Shown piece by piece: positions 13,799-24,209 of a stretch of 56,259 bases of DNA. The notes under the pieces were generated by a model. That model did no database searches and was not told the origin of the DNA. It saw nothing but the letters and a program-made list of their open reading frames with translations. Source of the stretch: Guillardia theta CCMP2712 (lineage: Eukaryota; Cryptophyceae; Pyrenomonadales; Geminigeraceae); contig NW_005434660.1 in assembly GCF_000315625.1 (NCBI RefSeq), forward strand, positions 102,325 through 158,583. The letters run 5' to 3'. How positions within the stretch are numbered: position 1 is the first letter of the stretch; every line of letters begins with the position of its first letter. The position numbers were made by a program, and so were the translations under genes.

Positions 13799-15969
13799 TC
13801 AAGTTCTCTTGGCCTTCGACAGCCTCAGGTTATCGCTCAGAACTGAGATAAGCTCTGCATCAACTCTCTTCGACGCTCTAGAAATTCATCTTTCCTGTAC
13901 AGTCCAGGCTCACAATACAAAACGAACTTTGGATCTCACTAACTCACATTCGGTTGTTCTGCGCATACACCACCAGCCCGCTTTGCAGCATCCTCCTCCA
14001 CAACCTTTCGACTCTTGTCAAGATAGTTCGCTCTGCAAGCTCTCGCTCGATCTCACCCGATCCTGTGAGATATTGGCGCCTCTCCCTGACTCTCATCTGA
14101 AGTATCGTCAAGTGGAGCAGGAACAGCCGGGAGAAGCAACAGGGGAGGGGAGGGAGGGGAGTGAGTAAGTGAGAGAGAGAGAGAGGGAGGGAGGGAGGGA
14201 GGGAGGGAGGGAGGGAGGGAGGGTGGGAGGGAGGGAGGGAGGGAGGGAGGGAGCGAGGGAGGGGGAATGGGAGGAGATTGCCTTGCTCGTCCAAGTCGAC
14301 GCGAAGTAGCAGTGAGATGTCGTGAACCGAGTCGTGGGGGAGGATCCCCCACGAGCCTCTGTGACAAGAGCTCAAGGGAGGCTAGACAACATCGACCCAA
14401 CCTCGAGATCTCTCCCAGCAGCTGCATCCTGCGGCCAACCATCGTCATCCCTCGACACAAGGCCAGCAGCCCTCACCTCGTCCACGTGGCATGTCCAAGA
14501 AAGATGTAGACGGGCACACAGATCTTGCCTTCCTTGTCTGATTTCTGAATCCCACACTCTGAGAGCATGAGGGCAACTACAAGGGAAGGGACCGGAGAAA
14601 TACGTCAGAGCGTGCAATAGCGACATGTCAAGATCTTTCTACCTTCCTTTGCATCGCCGAATATTCCAAAGGATTGTTCACCTGCAGAGCAACTTCAGGG
14701 TCCAGGGCTGGCAAGAATTTCTCTTTACCCTGGCATATAACAGATACGCTGCTATTCTCTTGCATACCATCCACTGAGCTCACAAACTTTGGAACGAAGA
14801 GATGTCATCGCAAGGCTCTGGCACGTTTGGCTCCTCACTCACCCCGACTGCTAGAGCGTGATCAGGCATGACAGGTCCACCCCGGAAGTAGTATGGCTGG
14901 CAGAAGACGTCAGCATGCTTGTCTTAGGGAGTTGGGGCAAGTTGCCTCAAGTTTCGACTCAGTGCTGCCCAGCGATGAGATAAACTCGTTCAGCTCTGAT
15001 TGGATCTCCTGATCAACGAGGAGTGAGCGACATCGCGGACAAGGACAAGCGAAAGAATAAGAAGAAATCTCAGACGAGACAAACAGCAACCAAGGCCCTG
15101 CAAGCTGATATCTCACCCGTACGTTGTCCGTTGCGTCCATGATAGCCGTCACATTGACACCCTTCACAGCATCTCCCGGCAGCAGCTGCCCCTACTTATC
15201 CATCACATCTTTCTTCTTTTCAGTCTTCATTCACCTCAGTCTCCTGCACGACTCTTGTTATGAGGTAAACTGCTCGATTCCAATGGGACCATCTCCGATG
15301 GAACAACACCTTGAATCAAGTCATTCCCCACCCACCGCCGCCCTTGTCACCTCCAGCAACGTCGGCGATTCCGAGTTGCGAAGCAAGTTTTCGTTTTCCG
15401 TTGAGATGAGGGCGAGGCCACTAGAGATATCTAGATCAACAAAGTCACCGATGCCTTGAACGTCATGTCATGAAACGCACATCGAGGCGGAACTCCACTG
15501 ATCTCGGCTATGATGTCCATCCTTGACGCAGGGGGGCAGTTGAAGGGTTGACGACAGACGCTGCAGATCTTATGTCTGGGTGAGAGAGGATCAGCAAAGG
15601 AGCGCGCTGAAGGTAGTCAACTTACCTTTCATCCTGTGATTGGAAGAGCGGATGGTTGGGTGAGCTGATCTGGACGGAGAATTGCCAAGTTTTCAGGCAT
15701 TTGCTGTGAATGTACTTCTGACTTCCAGTGCAGTTGCAAGGAGAGATCAACGGGTTGTCTTCATCGTCTTCATGGTCAAAGCAGATTCGACAGTACCGCT
15801 CACTCTCTATCGCCTCAGATGTCTCTCCGACATCCATTTGCTGATGCTCATGTGCTGCATCGTCGCTCGCAGCATCCTCAGGGTTCAGATCAGGTTCTGA
15901 TTGTGAGGATCGCTCTGAAGCATCTTCCAAAGCCTCGACATCTGCAGGAACATCTTCGTTGCTGGACAT
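13799..15969 (-). CDS. RING-CH (MARCH-type) zinc finger joined to a UPF0301/AlgH-like domain
   Basis: Start at 15969. After an acidic leader, the first exon encodes RYCRICFDHEDDEDNP, PCNCTGSQKYIHSKCLKTW; after the intron at about 15574-15625 it continues as HKICSVCRQPFNCPP. This is a complete C4HC3 RING-variant finger, the E3-ligase domain of MARCH proteins. Later phase-compatible exons read SSGLALISTENENLLRNSES, WNRAVYLITRVVQE, GDAVKGVNVTAIMDATDNVR, PYYFRGGPVMPDHALAVG, GKEKFLPALDPEVALQ and ICVPVYIFLGHATWTR followed by MQLLGEIS. The GGP...PD..., the D.EALQ-like piece and the LG.A.W...QL..EI order follow bacterial YqgE/AlgH (UPF0301). The last exons give RRQYLTGSGEIERELAER and a stop at 13799. 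No membrane segments, unlike most MARCH proteins. Exon count (about ten) and joins in the middle are uncertain; two adjacent genes are the alternative. Confidence 0.6.
14180..14259. repeat. (GGGA)n microsatellite
   Basis: About 80 bases of GGGA units with two interruptions. It lies between exons of the minus-strand RING-CH/UPF0301 gene, so the sense strand is CCCT-rich. Confidence 0.9.
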
Positions 15970-16858
15970 CAACGTAGGCCTGAATTCTCAATTAGACCAC
16001 AAGAATGGATGACATGTCATATCAGGGATCGACAGAAGACATGTTGTTTGAACACCCTCTCCGTCATCACTTCTGATAGTCTATCTACCTGATCTATATC
16101 GTGCTTTCATCCCTGTACTCTCCATATAGACACGAAAAACTCCCAACACCTTCCTGAGTCTCCGTCCAACAAACTCTTAACCCTACATGAATTGCAGCAG
16201 AACCAGGCTGATCTAGCTGCACCAATCATTGCAGCATCATCTCTCGTTACAACTCACCTTGTCTCTCCCTCCCTGCCCCGTCCCTCGCTCCCACCCTCCT
16301 CCCCTCGTCCTCTCTGACTAACACCATATTGATCTACGGCTCTAGTTGCGCTACCCTATGTACCCTCCTCCCCCCTCCTCCCCACTCAACTCTGAGGCTG
16401 GCCCGGACATATATTTTTGTTAATACTCTGCCGCAGCACGTGCCGCATGCAGAAATGGCGGGGATGGAGGAGGGAGGGGGAGAAAGGGGGGGAGAGGGAG
16501 GCGAGGAGGAAGGGGAGGGGCGAGAGACGAAGGGATAGGAGGGATAGGAAGGATTGAGGGGCTAGAGCAAGGAACATCTGAAAGTAGCAATAGGTCTGCA
16601 GCATGTCATAGTAGTCACGATCCATGTTCTTAACTTGTCGTTTCTGATCTCTTCTTTGCAGTCGTTGACACCTCCTCTCTTTCATACGGCCTGTCCAACA
16701 TTCTTGCTTTCGGGAGATCAAGTTTGTCAGCAGCAGCTGCTCGGCAGAACTGTTTTGCTTCAGGCCCGCCCGTTCTATCCCCCAGCCGCCAATACAACTT
16801 TGCATGCCCTGCTAGAAGATCGGTGTCTGGGAGGAGATCGATACTTACCTTGCAGCTC
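15970..16858. other. Intergenic region between divergent genes
   Basis: No gene recognised. It separates the divergent minus-strand RING-CH gene and the plus-strand kinase gene and so should hold both promoters. About 16455-16560 is purine-rich (GGA/GGGA). No TATA box stands out. Confidence 0.5.
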
Positions 16859-17815
16859 ATGGCATCCATGAACGTTGCTCTTGTATTTGTGAAGCCTCAT
16901 GCTGTCAACGACAAAGTGCTTTCTCTCACAAGGTGAAAGCGTGTTGTTGCTTGCTCTGAGTGCTGACCCGGGAGCAGATCGCATCTTGAAGGGAAAGGTA
17001 TCAAGATCTTGAAGCAAGGAGAGCTGACAGCTGATGTCATCAAGGCCAAGGGGATCATCGACGATCACTATGCTGCGTTGGCGGCCAATGCTGTCAAGCT
17101 TCACCCGCGAGAGCTGCTCGTGTCTGCTGACAGGCAGGCGGACTTTGAGAAGGAGTTCGGCAAGAGCTGGACCCAGGCCTGCTCGGATGGCTCCGTCATG
17201 AACCTCGCGCAGTATCAGGAGAAGAATCCTTCCCTGGACGTGACCACCATCGAGAGCAGATGGAGGGCTGGCAAGACGTTCAAGCTCGCCCCTGGCAACT
17301 ACGTCTCGCTCATCTCCGACGATGGCGCGATAGTGGTCAACGGGTTCTACGGGAGCATGAGGGAGAAGTTCACGGCCCCGGGCGCGCAGGTCAACTGGAT
17401 GCAAGTTGAGTTCGACGAGGCGAGCCTGTCCTGGAAGGCCTTCCGCAACGAAGTCATCGGAGCGACTGACCCCAACGCTGCTGCCGGCGGGTCGTTGAGA
17501 AAGAGAGTCATGGAGGACTGGCAGAGCCTCGGCCTTGCCTTCCAGCCTAACACGAGCGACAACTCGATCCATGCGAGCGCCGGGCCGTTGGAGGGACTGA
17601 GAGAGCGAGAGATCTGGATGCAGGTCAGCCTCGAAGAAGATCCGTTTGGGAAGCAGCTCCTGTCCAAGGGAGTGAAGCTCGAGACGATAAGGAGACTGTG
17701 TGGTAACGAAGTTGTGTCCCTGGGCGGCTCGTCTGGTCCAGCCTTCGACGTGTTCGAGGAGATGGACTCCTCCAAGGCGATAGAGCATGTGCTGGAGCTG
17801 CAGAAGTCCTGGTGA
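16859..17815 (+). CDS. Divergent nucleoside diphosphate kinase with long insert and C-terminal extension
   Basis: Exon 1 is 16859-16932 and exon 2 is 16978-17815; the intron is 45 bases and the join reads SLTR/SHLEGKGIK. The product is about 303 residues (ATG at 16868 is an alternative start), twice a normal NDPK. The N-terminus VALVFVKPHAVN matches the NDPK first strand. Near residues 185-230 come GATDPNAAAGG.LRKR and then NSIHASAGPLEGLREREIW, which aligns with the catalytic N..HGSD...A..EI..W segment; the catalytic His is kept but GSD is replaced by ASA. Between these, about 90 extra residues (for example FKLAPGNYVSLISDDGAIVV and NGFYGSMREKFTAPG) separate the two halves. A C-terminal tail of about 70 residues follows. 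NDPK transfers phosphate between nucleoside tri- and diphosphates through phospho-His; activity is likely but not certain. Confidence 0.85.
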
Positions 17816-17971
17816 TAGGTGAGGCTGCAGCGAGAGGAGGTTGGGGAAGGGGAGGAATAGGCAGATCAGGGAAGGAGTGGGGAGGAGCTAGAATTCCGAA
17901 TGATGTCTGTCAAAAGCACTGGGTTCTGAACACGATGACGATGCTTATGAAATGACAGCCTGACGGGATAG

Positions 17972-18063
17972 CTTGTGTTATACGGCAGAAGGGGGAGATG
18001 AAACTGTCCAGTCATTTCTTGTGTTATACGGCAGAAGGGGGAGATGAAACTGTCTAGTCATTT
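17972..18063 (+). repeat. 46-base tandem duplication in the 3' flank of the NDPK gene
   Basis: Two copies, 17972-18017 and 18018-18063, each starting CTTGTGTTATACGGCAGAAG. They differ at one position (CCAG versus CTAG near the end). They begin about 155 bases after the stop codon and may lie in the 3' UTR. Confidence 0.95.
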
Positions 18064-18422
18064 GACATGTGCGCAGCAGGTGTAGCAGCGTCGATAATCA
18101 ACGACATGAGCAAGGTAGAGCGAGAGACTGTTTGCTTGTCGACTCGTTCCCTATCGTTTATATCAACACGATGCAAACATATCTGCACATGATTTCCTAT
18201 GATTGTTTGTGCAAGCCTTCAAAGTTCGCTGATTGCTGCTGTCCCTCTTATCTTGCTGTTCTAGCGCACTCACTGCTTCGTAACACCGTACCACGGCAGG
18301 TGGCGAGGCCCTTCGCTTCTCGTTCCTCCTTCCATTATTTTTTCCCCCTTTCCCTTTAGCTCTTCAAACACCATTGCCCTCTCTCAATGAAGCATCAGAT
18401 TGGTTGCCCCTTTACTTGTCTA
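18064..18422. other. Convergent intergenic region
   Basis: No gene seen. It lies between the 3' ends of the NDPK gene (plus) and CCT1 (minus) and is moderately AT-rich. Confidence 0.5.
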
Positions 18423-20877
18423 TCACATGTTGGCTCGCTCGTCCTCAGTCTTGTCGATGCGGATCATGTCGTCGATGCGGAGAATCGTCACCGCAGCCTC
18501 AGTGGCGAACGCGATCGACTTCGTCTTGCTCATCGTCGGCTCTAGGACACCAGCCTGCAGGCAATTGTGGATGACTCCCGTCCTGCACCAGCCATCACGG
18601 AGGCGCGACAACGTTAGCGGTCAGTTACCTCAGGTTGAGGCCCGAGCACGACTTCTCCTTGAACTTGCCCGCGTCCTTCTCTTGCTGTGAGCAAGTGAGT
18701 GTGAGGGTGCAGCGGACTGCAAGTCTTGCCTGAGAGTGGTAGTGGTCGGCTCTGAGCTTCGCGACCAGCTCCGTAGCGTCGCATGCAGCGTTCACGGCCA
18801 GTGTCTTAGGGATAACAAGGAGAGCCTGAGCGAACTCCGCGATGGCCATCTGCAGAGCTGTTATCACACAAGGACGATGACGTCCAATCCAATGACCTGC
18901 TCACGTGACCCTAACGTGTGCGCAAAGTTCTCGAGGTAGATGGAAAGAGCAGCTTCAACCTGAGGGCAACGGCATTAGAGCAGTAGGGAACAATGAGTGC
19001 GCGTACCGCTCCTCCTCCTGGAACCACTTCGTTTGACTCCAGCACACGTTTCACAACGCACATGGCGTCATGGAGCGCTCTCTCCATCTCGTCGAGCGTG
19101 TACCTATGTCGAGTCAAACATGACCAATGTTCACGTTGATCCTTCCACTTACTCGTTGGGTCCGCGAAGAAGGATGGAGCCAGATTTTTGGCTGTGCAGG
19201 ATGTCAGTTTCCATCAAAGTCTCAGCGTTGCACTTGTTACTTTGCGCATCCTTCAATCACGATGAGTTCGTTGTCACCAACTCGCTCCTCATAGACTTTG
19301 TCTGCTTGACCCAACATGGATGGATCAAAAGATTCTTCGCCTTCCATCCCAGCCATTGAAAGCATGATCGTTCCACCAGTCACCTTGGCAATCCTACCAC
19401 AACGAGTGAGCTCATGCCCCACATCCACGAGAGTTGAAACCTTCTCAAGTCATCCTTCTTCACTCTCCTAACTCCAATCGCTCCAGCTTGCACCAGCCAT
19501 TTCAGGCAAAGGTCATCGATGCCCTTGGAAGTAAGGATGACGTTGGCACCCTGCCCGATGTGTCAGCTTCCGATCCTCCGCTCCTGTTGGACTTACCGCC
19601 TTGATAAGGAGGTCGATTCTTTCCTTCATGATATCTTCTTCTCTATCGCGAATGGCTTGCAACTTGGAAGGATCCGTCACAACCACCTTCAATGTCCAGG
19701 TCATGTCAATTCCAGCAGCAGAAAGCAAGTTGCAGGGTCACCTGTACCCCAAGGCTCATCTTGTATTTCCTCAAGTCGTAATCTAGCAAAGCGATCTTCG
19801 CTTTGTTCACAACGGTCGGCATAGCCTTGATTCAAGATGTCATTTTCGAGTGAGAAACAAGGTAAAACCGATCACCTGGGAAGCCCTGGTGCAGTTCAAG
19901 GCGTAGCCTGCGATGCGTCGACTTTCCTGGCTACTCTTACCGTGGGCCTGGAAGCATAATTAGGCTTCGAAAGTAGGCAAGGGAACATTTGACCTTCAAG
20001 ACGTTAATGGCCTTCACAGGATAGCGAACATCGCCAGAGCTGTTGACGGTCTTGACGGACATCACTGAATCAACCGCCATGGCCGCAAAGAAGTCTTGAA
20101 TACACCATGAGCAACCATGCAAACAGAACAAGGGAAACATACCGGAATTAATGTTCAAAATCTTGGATGACATGGAAGTCTTTGCAACATTGATCAAGGC
20201 ATCCCTCCCCAGCTTGTCAACCTGATCCAAACTGAGCCACTCTTGTGGTCAAACTCTCAAACATCCAAGTACCTTGGTGCTCAGTTTTTCATTCACATAC
20301 TTGATCGCTTCCTTTTGAGCCAGTCGAAACCCGCTAATGATCGAGGTTGGGTGAATCTTCATGTTCACCAGCTCATTGGCTCTCTGCAATGTCATCACAA
20401 CTTTGTGCGCACTCAAGGACTAGACAATCACCCGAAGCAATTCTGCCGCTAAGATGACAACAGACGTTGTCCCATCCCCCACCTCCTTATCCTGAGCGGC
20501 AGCGTTACACCCGAGCAACAAAAGTCCATTTCTCGTTACCTGGAGTTGCGCCAGGTCTACCAAGACCTTTCCTGCAGGGTGATCCACTTCAAGGAGGTTT
20601 AAGATGGTAGCTCCGTCATTGGTGACGGTTGTGTCGCCAATATCGTCGACTAACATCTTGTCCAGTCCAACTGGTCCCAGAGAAGACTTGACAACATTTG
20701 CTATAGCCATACAAGCCATGACTGTAATGTGACAAAACAACATCAATTCAATCCACGATAACACAGCGTTCAACATGAAGAAATACCATTTTGCGTCCTC
20801 ACATCCTGACCAGACTTGCGATCGCCTTCAAGTCCTGTAAGGCCTTCTCCACCGAAGGCATTGCTCCCTTTGACCAT
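18423..20877 (-). CDS. CCT1: T-complex protein 1 subunit alpha (CCT1)
   Basis: Seventeen exons, 555 residues, the same length as animal and plant CCT1: 20787-20877, 20540-20721, 20432-20491, 20273-20383, 20143-20221, 19994-20094, 19876-19947, 19742-19825, 19597-19686, 19441-19550, 19241-19393, 19153-19191, 19007-19103, 18897-18959, 18730-18849, 18629-18684, 18423-18582. Group II chaperonin motifs are intact: [61 protein letters not shown]-type [15 protein letters not shown], and the C-terminal [19 protein letters not shown]. The DGAT and GDGTT segments form the ATP site. The alpha assignment rests on [16 protein letters not shown] and [10 protein letters not shown]. Together with seven other subunits it folds actin and tubulin in the cytosol. 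The intron after 18730 starts with GC instead of GT (CAG/GCAAGA), a regular minor donor type. ATG at 20895 is an in-frame alternative start. Confidence 0.96.
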
Positions 20878-22345
20878 GTCTGGAACAAACAGCATGTGTG
20901 AGTTTTCCACTGTGAGAAACGAGAGGCATGATATGGAAAGGAAATTATCTGCATGAGTCAGAACAGTAAACAAAGAATCAAAGAATCAAACAGGGTTGAT
21001 TACAAAGCATGACAGGTTAGATAGTTTGACTGGAAAGACTTCCATGAAGTCTATGGATGCCTTGCAGTGCGTGCAAGACTGAAAGAAGACTGGGTTGTTT
21101 CATACCAGACATTATCCGTTAGATTAGAATGGTTCTGAAAATCCAGTAATTTAATGACACGACATGCATCAATAGGGAAAATTGATCCCATTGTTAACTC
21201 TCCTGACCTCTATTTGCTGGCCTTAGGGAACAGTCATGGAAGGATACAGACTTTCTGCAGAGACCTGAGTTTCTTACTCTCCTACACTGTCCGGCCCCCC
21301 AAAGGAGCAAGAAGTTACTGATATCCCCTGATATATGATAACCCTGGCCTTCGAATCACTCGTCACGTTAACTGCTCCTGTAATGTCCAACATTGGTGCC
21401 AACATTCTATTCTTTGTTCATAATTCATCTTCTTTGATCCTCCATTGTCTTTCTCCTTGTACAACTCAAGAACTTCTATGAATCATGTATCTGCCTCCTG
21501 CCTCCTGCCTCTCTTCCTCCGCTTCCCCCTCCACCCTCTCTCCTGCTCTTCCATTTCCCTTTCCCGCCTTTTCTGGTTAACTACCCTACCCACATACCCT
21601 ACCCCCACGATCATCAAGGACCACCTTTAATGATGCCCCTACTTTCCTGATAAATTCATCCCATGAAGCACCGGGTCCTTAAATTACCACCCCTCAAGGA
21701 ATCATTTGACCACCCCCTCTTTCTTCAAAAACAGATCGCATGCGGTGTCCTATCCTACCCCCTCGCTCCCTCCCTTTCTTACCACCCCCACCTCAACCTA
21801 ATTGTACCCCCTACCCCCATATTGTTCTAGGTCCATTGGAGCCCTATTTCCGACCACCTTCCTAGGACCTCACTCATGGTACTACCCTACCCTCTCTATT
21901 AGAACGTCTTCCTCGTTCTTCGTACCCCTCCTTGTTGCAGGAGTCGGAGGGCAGTAGTAGTTGAAAACGGATGAGGGAGGCGCAATGCTTTGTGCGATGA
22001 GTCGGAGAGCGAGGCGACATGCAGCAGAAGAGGAAGAGGAGAGGGAGAGGGAGAGGGAGAGGGAGAAGAAGAGTAAGAGGAAGAGGAAGAAGAAGAGGAA
22101 GAGTAAGAGGAAGAAGAAGAGGAGGAGGAAGAGGAAGTGGAAGAGAGGGAGGGGAGGGAGAGAGGAGGGAGAGAGGAGGGAGAGAGGAGGGCGAGAGGAG
22201 GGAGAGGAAGAGCATTTGGAGGAGGGGAAGGGGGGTGAGGGGAAGGAATGGAGAAGCGAAGAAAACAGGGTTAGTTTGTAAACTGTCAGAGCTGGGATGG
22301 TCGTGGACCTTGTTCAACTTGACTGACATCCTTGTTGCCCCCAGG
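20878..22345. other. Intergenic region with CT/ACCCC-rich and purine-rich stretches
   Basis: No gene recognised. About 21480-21880 contains many TACCCC/CCACCC words like those near 35.0, 42.8 and 52.4 kb. About 22020-22230 is a purine-rich block (GAGGGA, AAGAGG units); the long Arg/Glu/Lys open frames across it are low complexity. Candidate promoters of the divergent CCT1 and aminotransferase genes lie here. Confidence 0.5.
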
Positions 22346-23553
22346 ATGCCAGGGCTTCGACAAGACATCGACCCTAGTGGACTGCTGGAATATTCCGTCG
22401 TTTATACAGACAGGGCTCTCAACCACATGAGCCAGTCGTTTCAGGGGGTAATGAAGGATCTCAGTGCGTCGCTGAAGAGAGCGTACAATGCCAAGGAGCT
22501 GGTCGTCATTCCAGGGAGTGGAACCTACGGGATGGAGGCTGTTGCCCGGCAGTTTGCCAAGAACCAGCATGTGCTGATCATAAGGAATGGTTGGTTCAGC
22601 TTTCGATGGACTCAGATCCTGGAAACGGGAAAGATTGCGTCAAGGACAGTGGTGCTCAAAGCTAGGAGAGAGGGAGCTGGTGGGGATACAGACAGTTTCC
22701 GTCCTCCACCGATCGAAGTAGTGGTGAGTGAGGGGTTGGAATGGTGGCGATCGGATGACAAGTGCTCCAGGAAGATACCATCAAGCGGGAGAAGCCCTCT
22801 GTTGTGTTCGCTCCTCATGTTGAAACCAGTGTGGGGTTGATCTTGCCTGACGACTACATCCGACGAGTGGCAGAGGCGACCAGGTCGGTGGGCGGCATCT
22901 TCGTGCTGGACTGCATAGCGAGCGGAGCCCTCTGGATCGACATGGCGAGCCTGGGGGTGGACGTGCTGATCTCAGCTCCTCAGAAAGGATGGTCGGGCCC
23001 AGCATGCTGTGGGCTGGTTCTGCTGGGTGAGCGAGCATGTGCACGAGCTTCGTGCTCCAACTCCGACAGTTTCTCCATGGACCTCAACGTCTGGAGAAAG
23101 TTGATGGGGACGTACGAGGCTGGCAAGCACATGTACCATGCTACCATGCCAACAGATGCTCTCCGGATGTTCCGAGACGTGGTGAAGGAGGCAGAAAAGT
23201 TCGGGCTAGACAAGCTGAAGCAGGAGCAAATTCTGCTGGGGAGAGAGGCGAGGGAGCTGGTGCATGCTAAGTTTGGCTTCAAGAGCGTAGCAGCGGAAGG
23301 GTTCCAGTCTCCCTGCGTCATTGTGTCATACACTCAAGACTTGCAGATCAAGAGCGGACAGAGCTTCGCTAAGGTCGGCATGCAGATCGCTGCTGGCGTT
23401 CCGCTCGCCCTAGATGAAGGAGATCGCTACAGCTCCTTCCGCGTCGGACTCTTCGGCCTCGACAAGCTGCTGAATCGTCGGCGAACGATCAAGTTGCTGG
23501 AAGAGGCGATGGAGAAAGTGGTCAAGGGGAGGAGCTCGACGTCGCGCCTCTGA
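22346..23553 (+). CDS. Class V aminotransferase (alanine-glyoxylate / serine-pyruvate type)
   Basis: Two exons, 22346-22723 and 22771-23553, with a 47-base intron (PPIEVV/EDTIKREKP); 386 residues, the usual length. The start MPGLRQDIDPSGLLEYSVVY is shared with a bacterial branch of the family, as far as I recall. PLP-site features are visible: PGSGTYGMEAVARQF (phosphate-binding loop), VETSVGLILPDDYI, VLDCIASGALWIDM (Asp that binds the pyridine nitrogen) and SAPQKGWSGP with the Schiff-base Lys. The reaction is transfer of an amino group from Ala, Ser or similar donors to glyoxylate or pyruvate; substrate cannot be told from sequence. No targeting leader is seen if the chosen start is right, though CCCCAG directly before the ATG could be an acceptor of an upstream 5' exon. 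Bacterial-type relationship suggests transfer or organelle origin (inference). Confidence 0.9.
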
Positions 23554-23647
23554 GCTCCTCCTGTTCTCTCTCATGTCCTCTCTTTGTTTCATTACACTGA
23601 TAACAAATGAGAAGTCTCAACACCAATATCGACACCCTTCCTTGACG

Positions 23648-23692
<45 letters not shown>

Positions 23693-23710
23693 CCTCGTCC
23701 TCGTCCTCGT

Positions 23711-23779
<69 letters not shown>
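23648..23779. repeat. (TCGTCC)n hexanucleotide repeat
   Basis: About 22 units of CTCGTC with a few CTCGCC variants, about 95 bases after the aminotransferase stop codon. Translated frames give (RP)n or (RT)n, which I treat as artefacts. Confidence 0.95.
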
Positions 23780-23780
<1 letters not shown>

Positions 23781-23921
23781 CCCCCATCAAACATTCTCCA
23801 CTCCTCAATGCGCCTGCTATTCAATTTTGTGTCGAGGCTTTGGATTTAGTAGGTCCTCGCCCTACGAAATGCCGGTGCTGCGAGAGACCTGTGTGGAGTT
23901 GCCGCTGGGAGAGAGAGGAAG

Positions 23922-23990
23922 AGAGGAGGAGGAGGAGGAGGAGGAGGAGGAGGAGGAGGAGGAGACAGACAGACAGACAGACAGACAGAC
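23922..23990. repeat. (GGA)n followed by (GACA)n
   Basis: A GGA tract at about 23926-23963 passes directly into GACA units at about 23963-23990. The region 23780-24209 otherwise shows no gene and forms the 5' flank of the ankyrin gene. Confidence 0.85.
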
Positions 23991-24209
23991 ACGTGAAAAC
24001 TGGTATGAGCTCGTGGAGGAGGAAACCCTGGTGTGATGAAGATTACGGCGCGAATGAGAATGAGGATCTGCCATGCAGAGACGACGCAAGCAGGAGCTGA
24101 CCTGGCAGTGTGTTCTGAGGAGAAGAGCAGCAGAGCAAGACCAGGCCACAACCCTTCCTCTCTCCCCCTCTCGTCTCCCTCCTATCACTGAATCGTCCGA
24201 CCTTCTGCC

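Noticed and set aside
16775-17788. Minus-strand 337-residue open frame
   Set aside because: Antisense shadow of the NDPK-like gene; the plus strand carries the catalytic motif and proper splice sites.
22019-22345. Arg/Glu/Lys-rich N-terminal extension of the aminotransferase frame
   Set aside because: It is a purine-rich simple repeat; the family begins at or close to the ATG at 22346.
23522-23824. (RT)n and (RG)n frames over the hexanucleotide repeat
   Set aside because: Pure repeat translation without other protein features.
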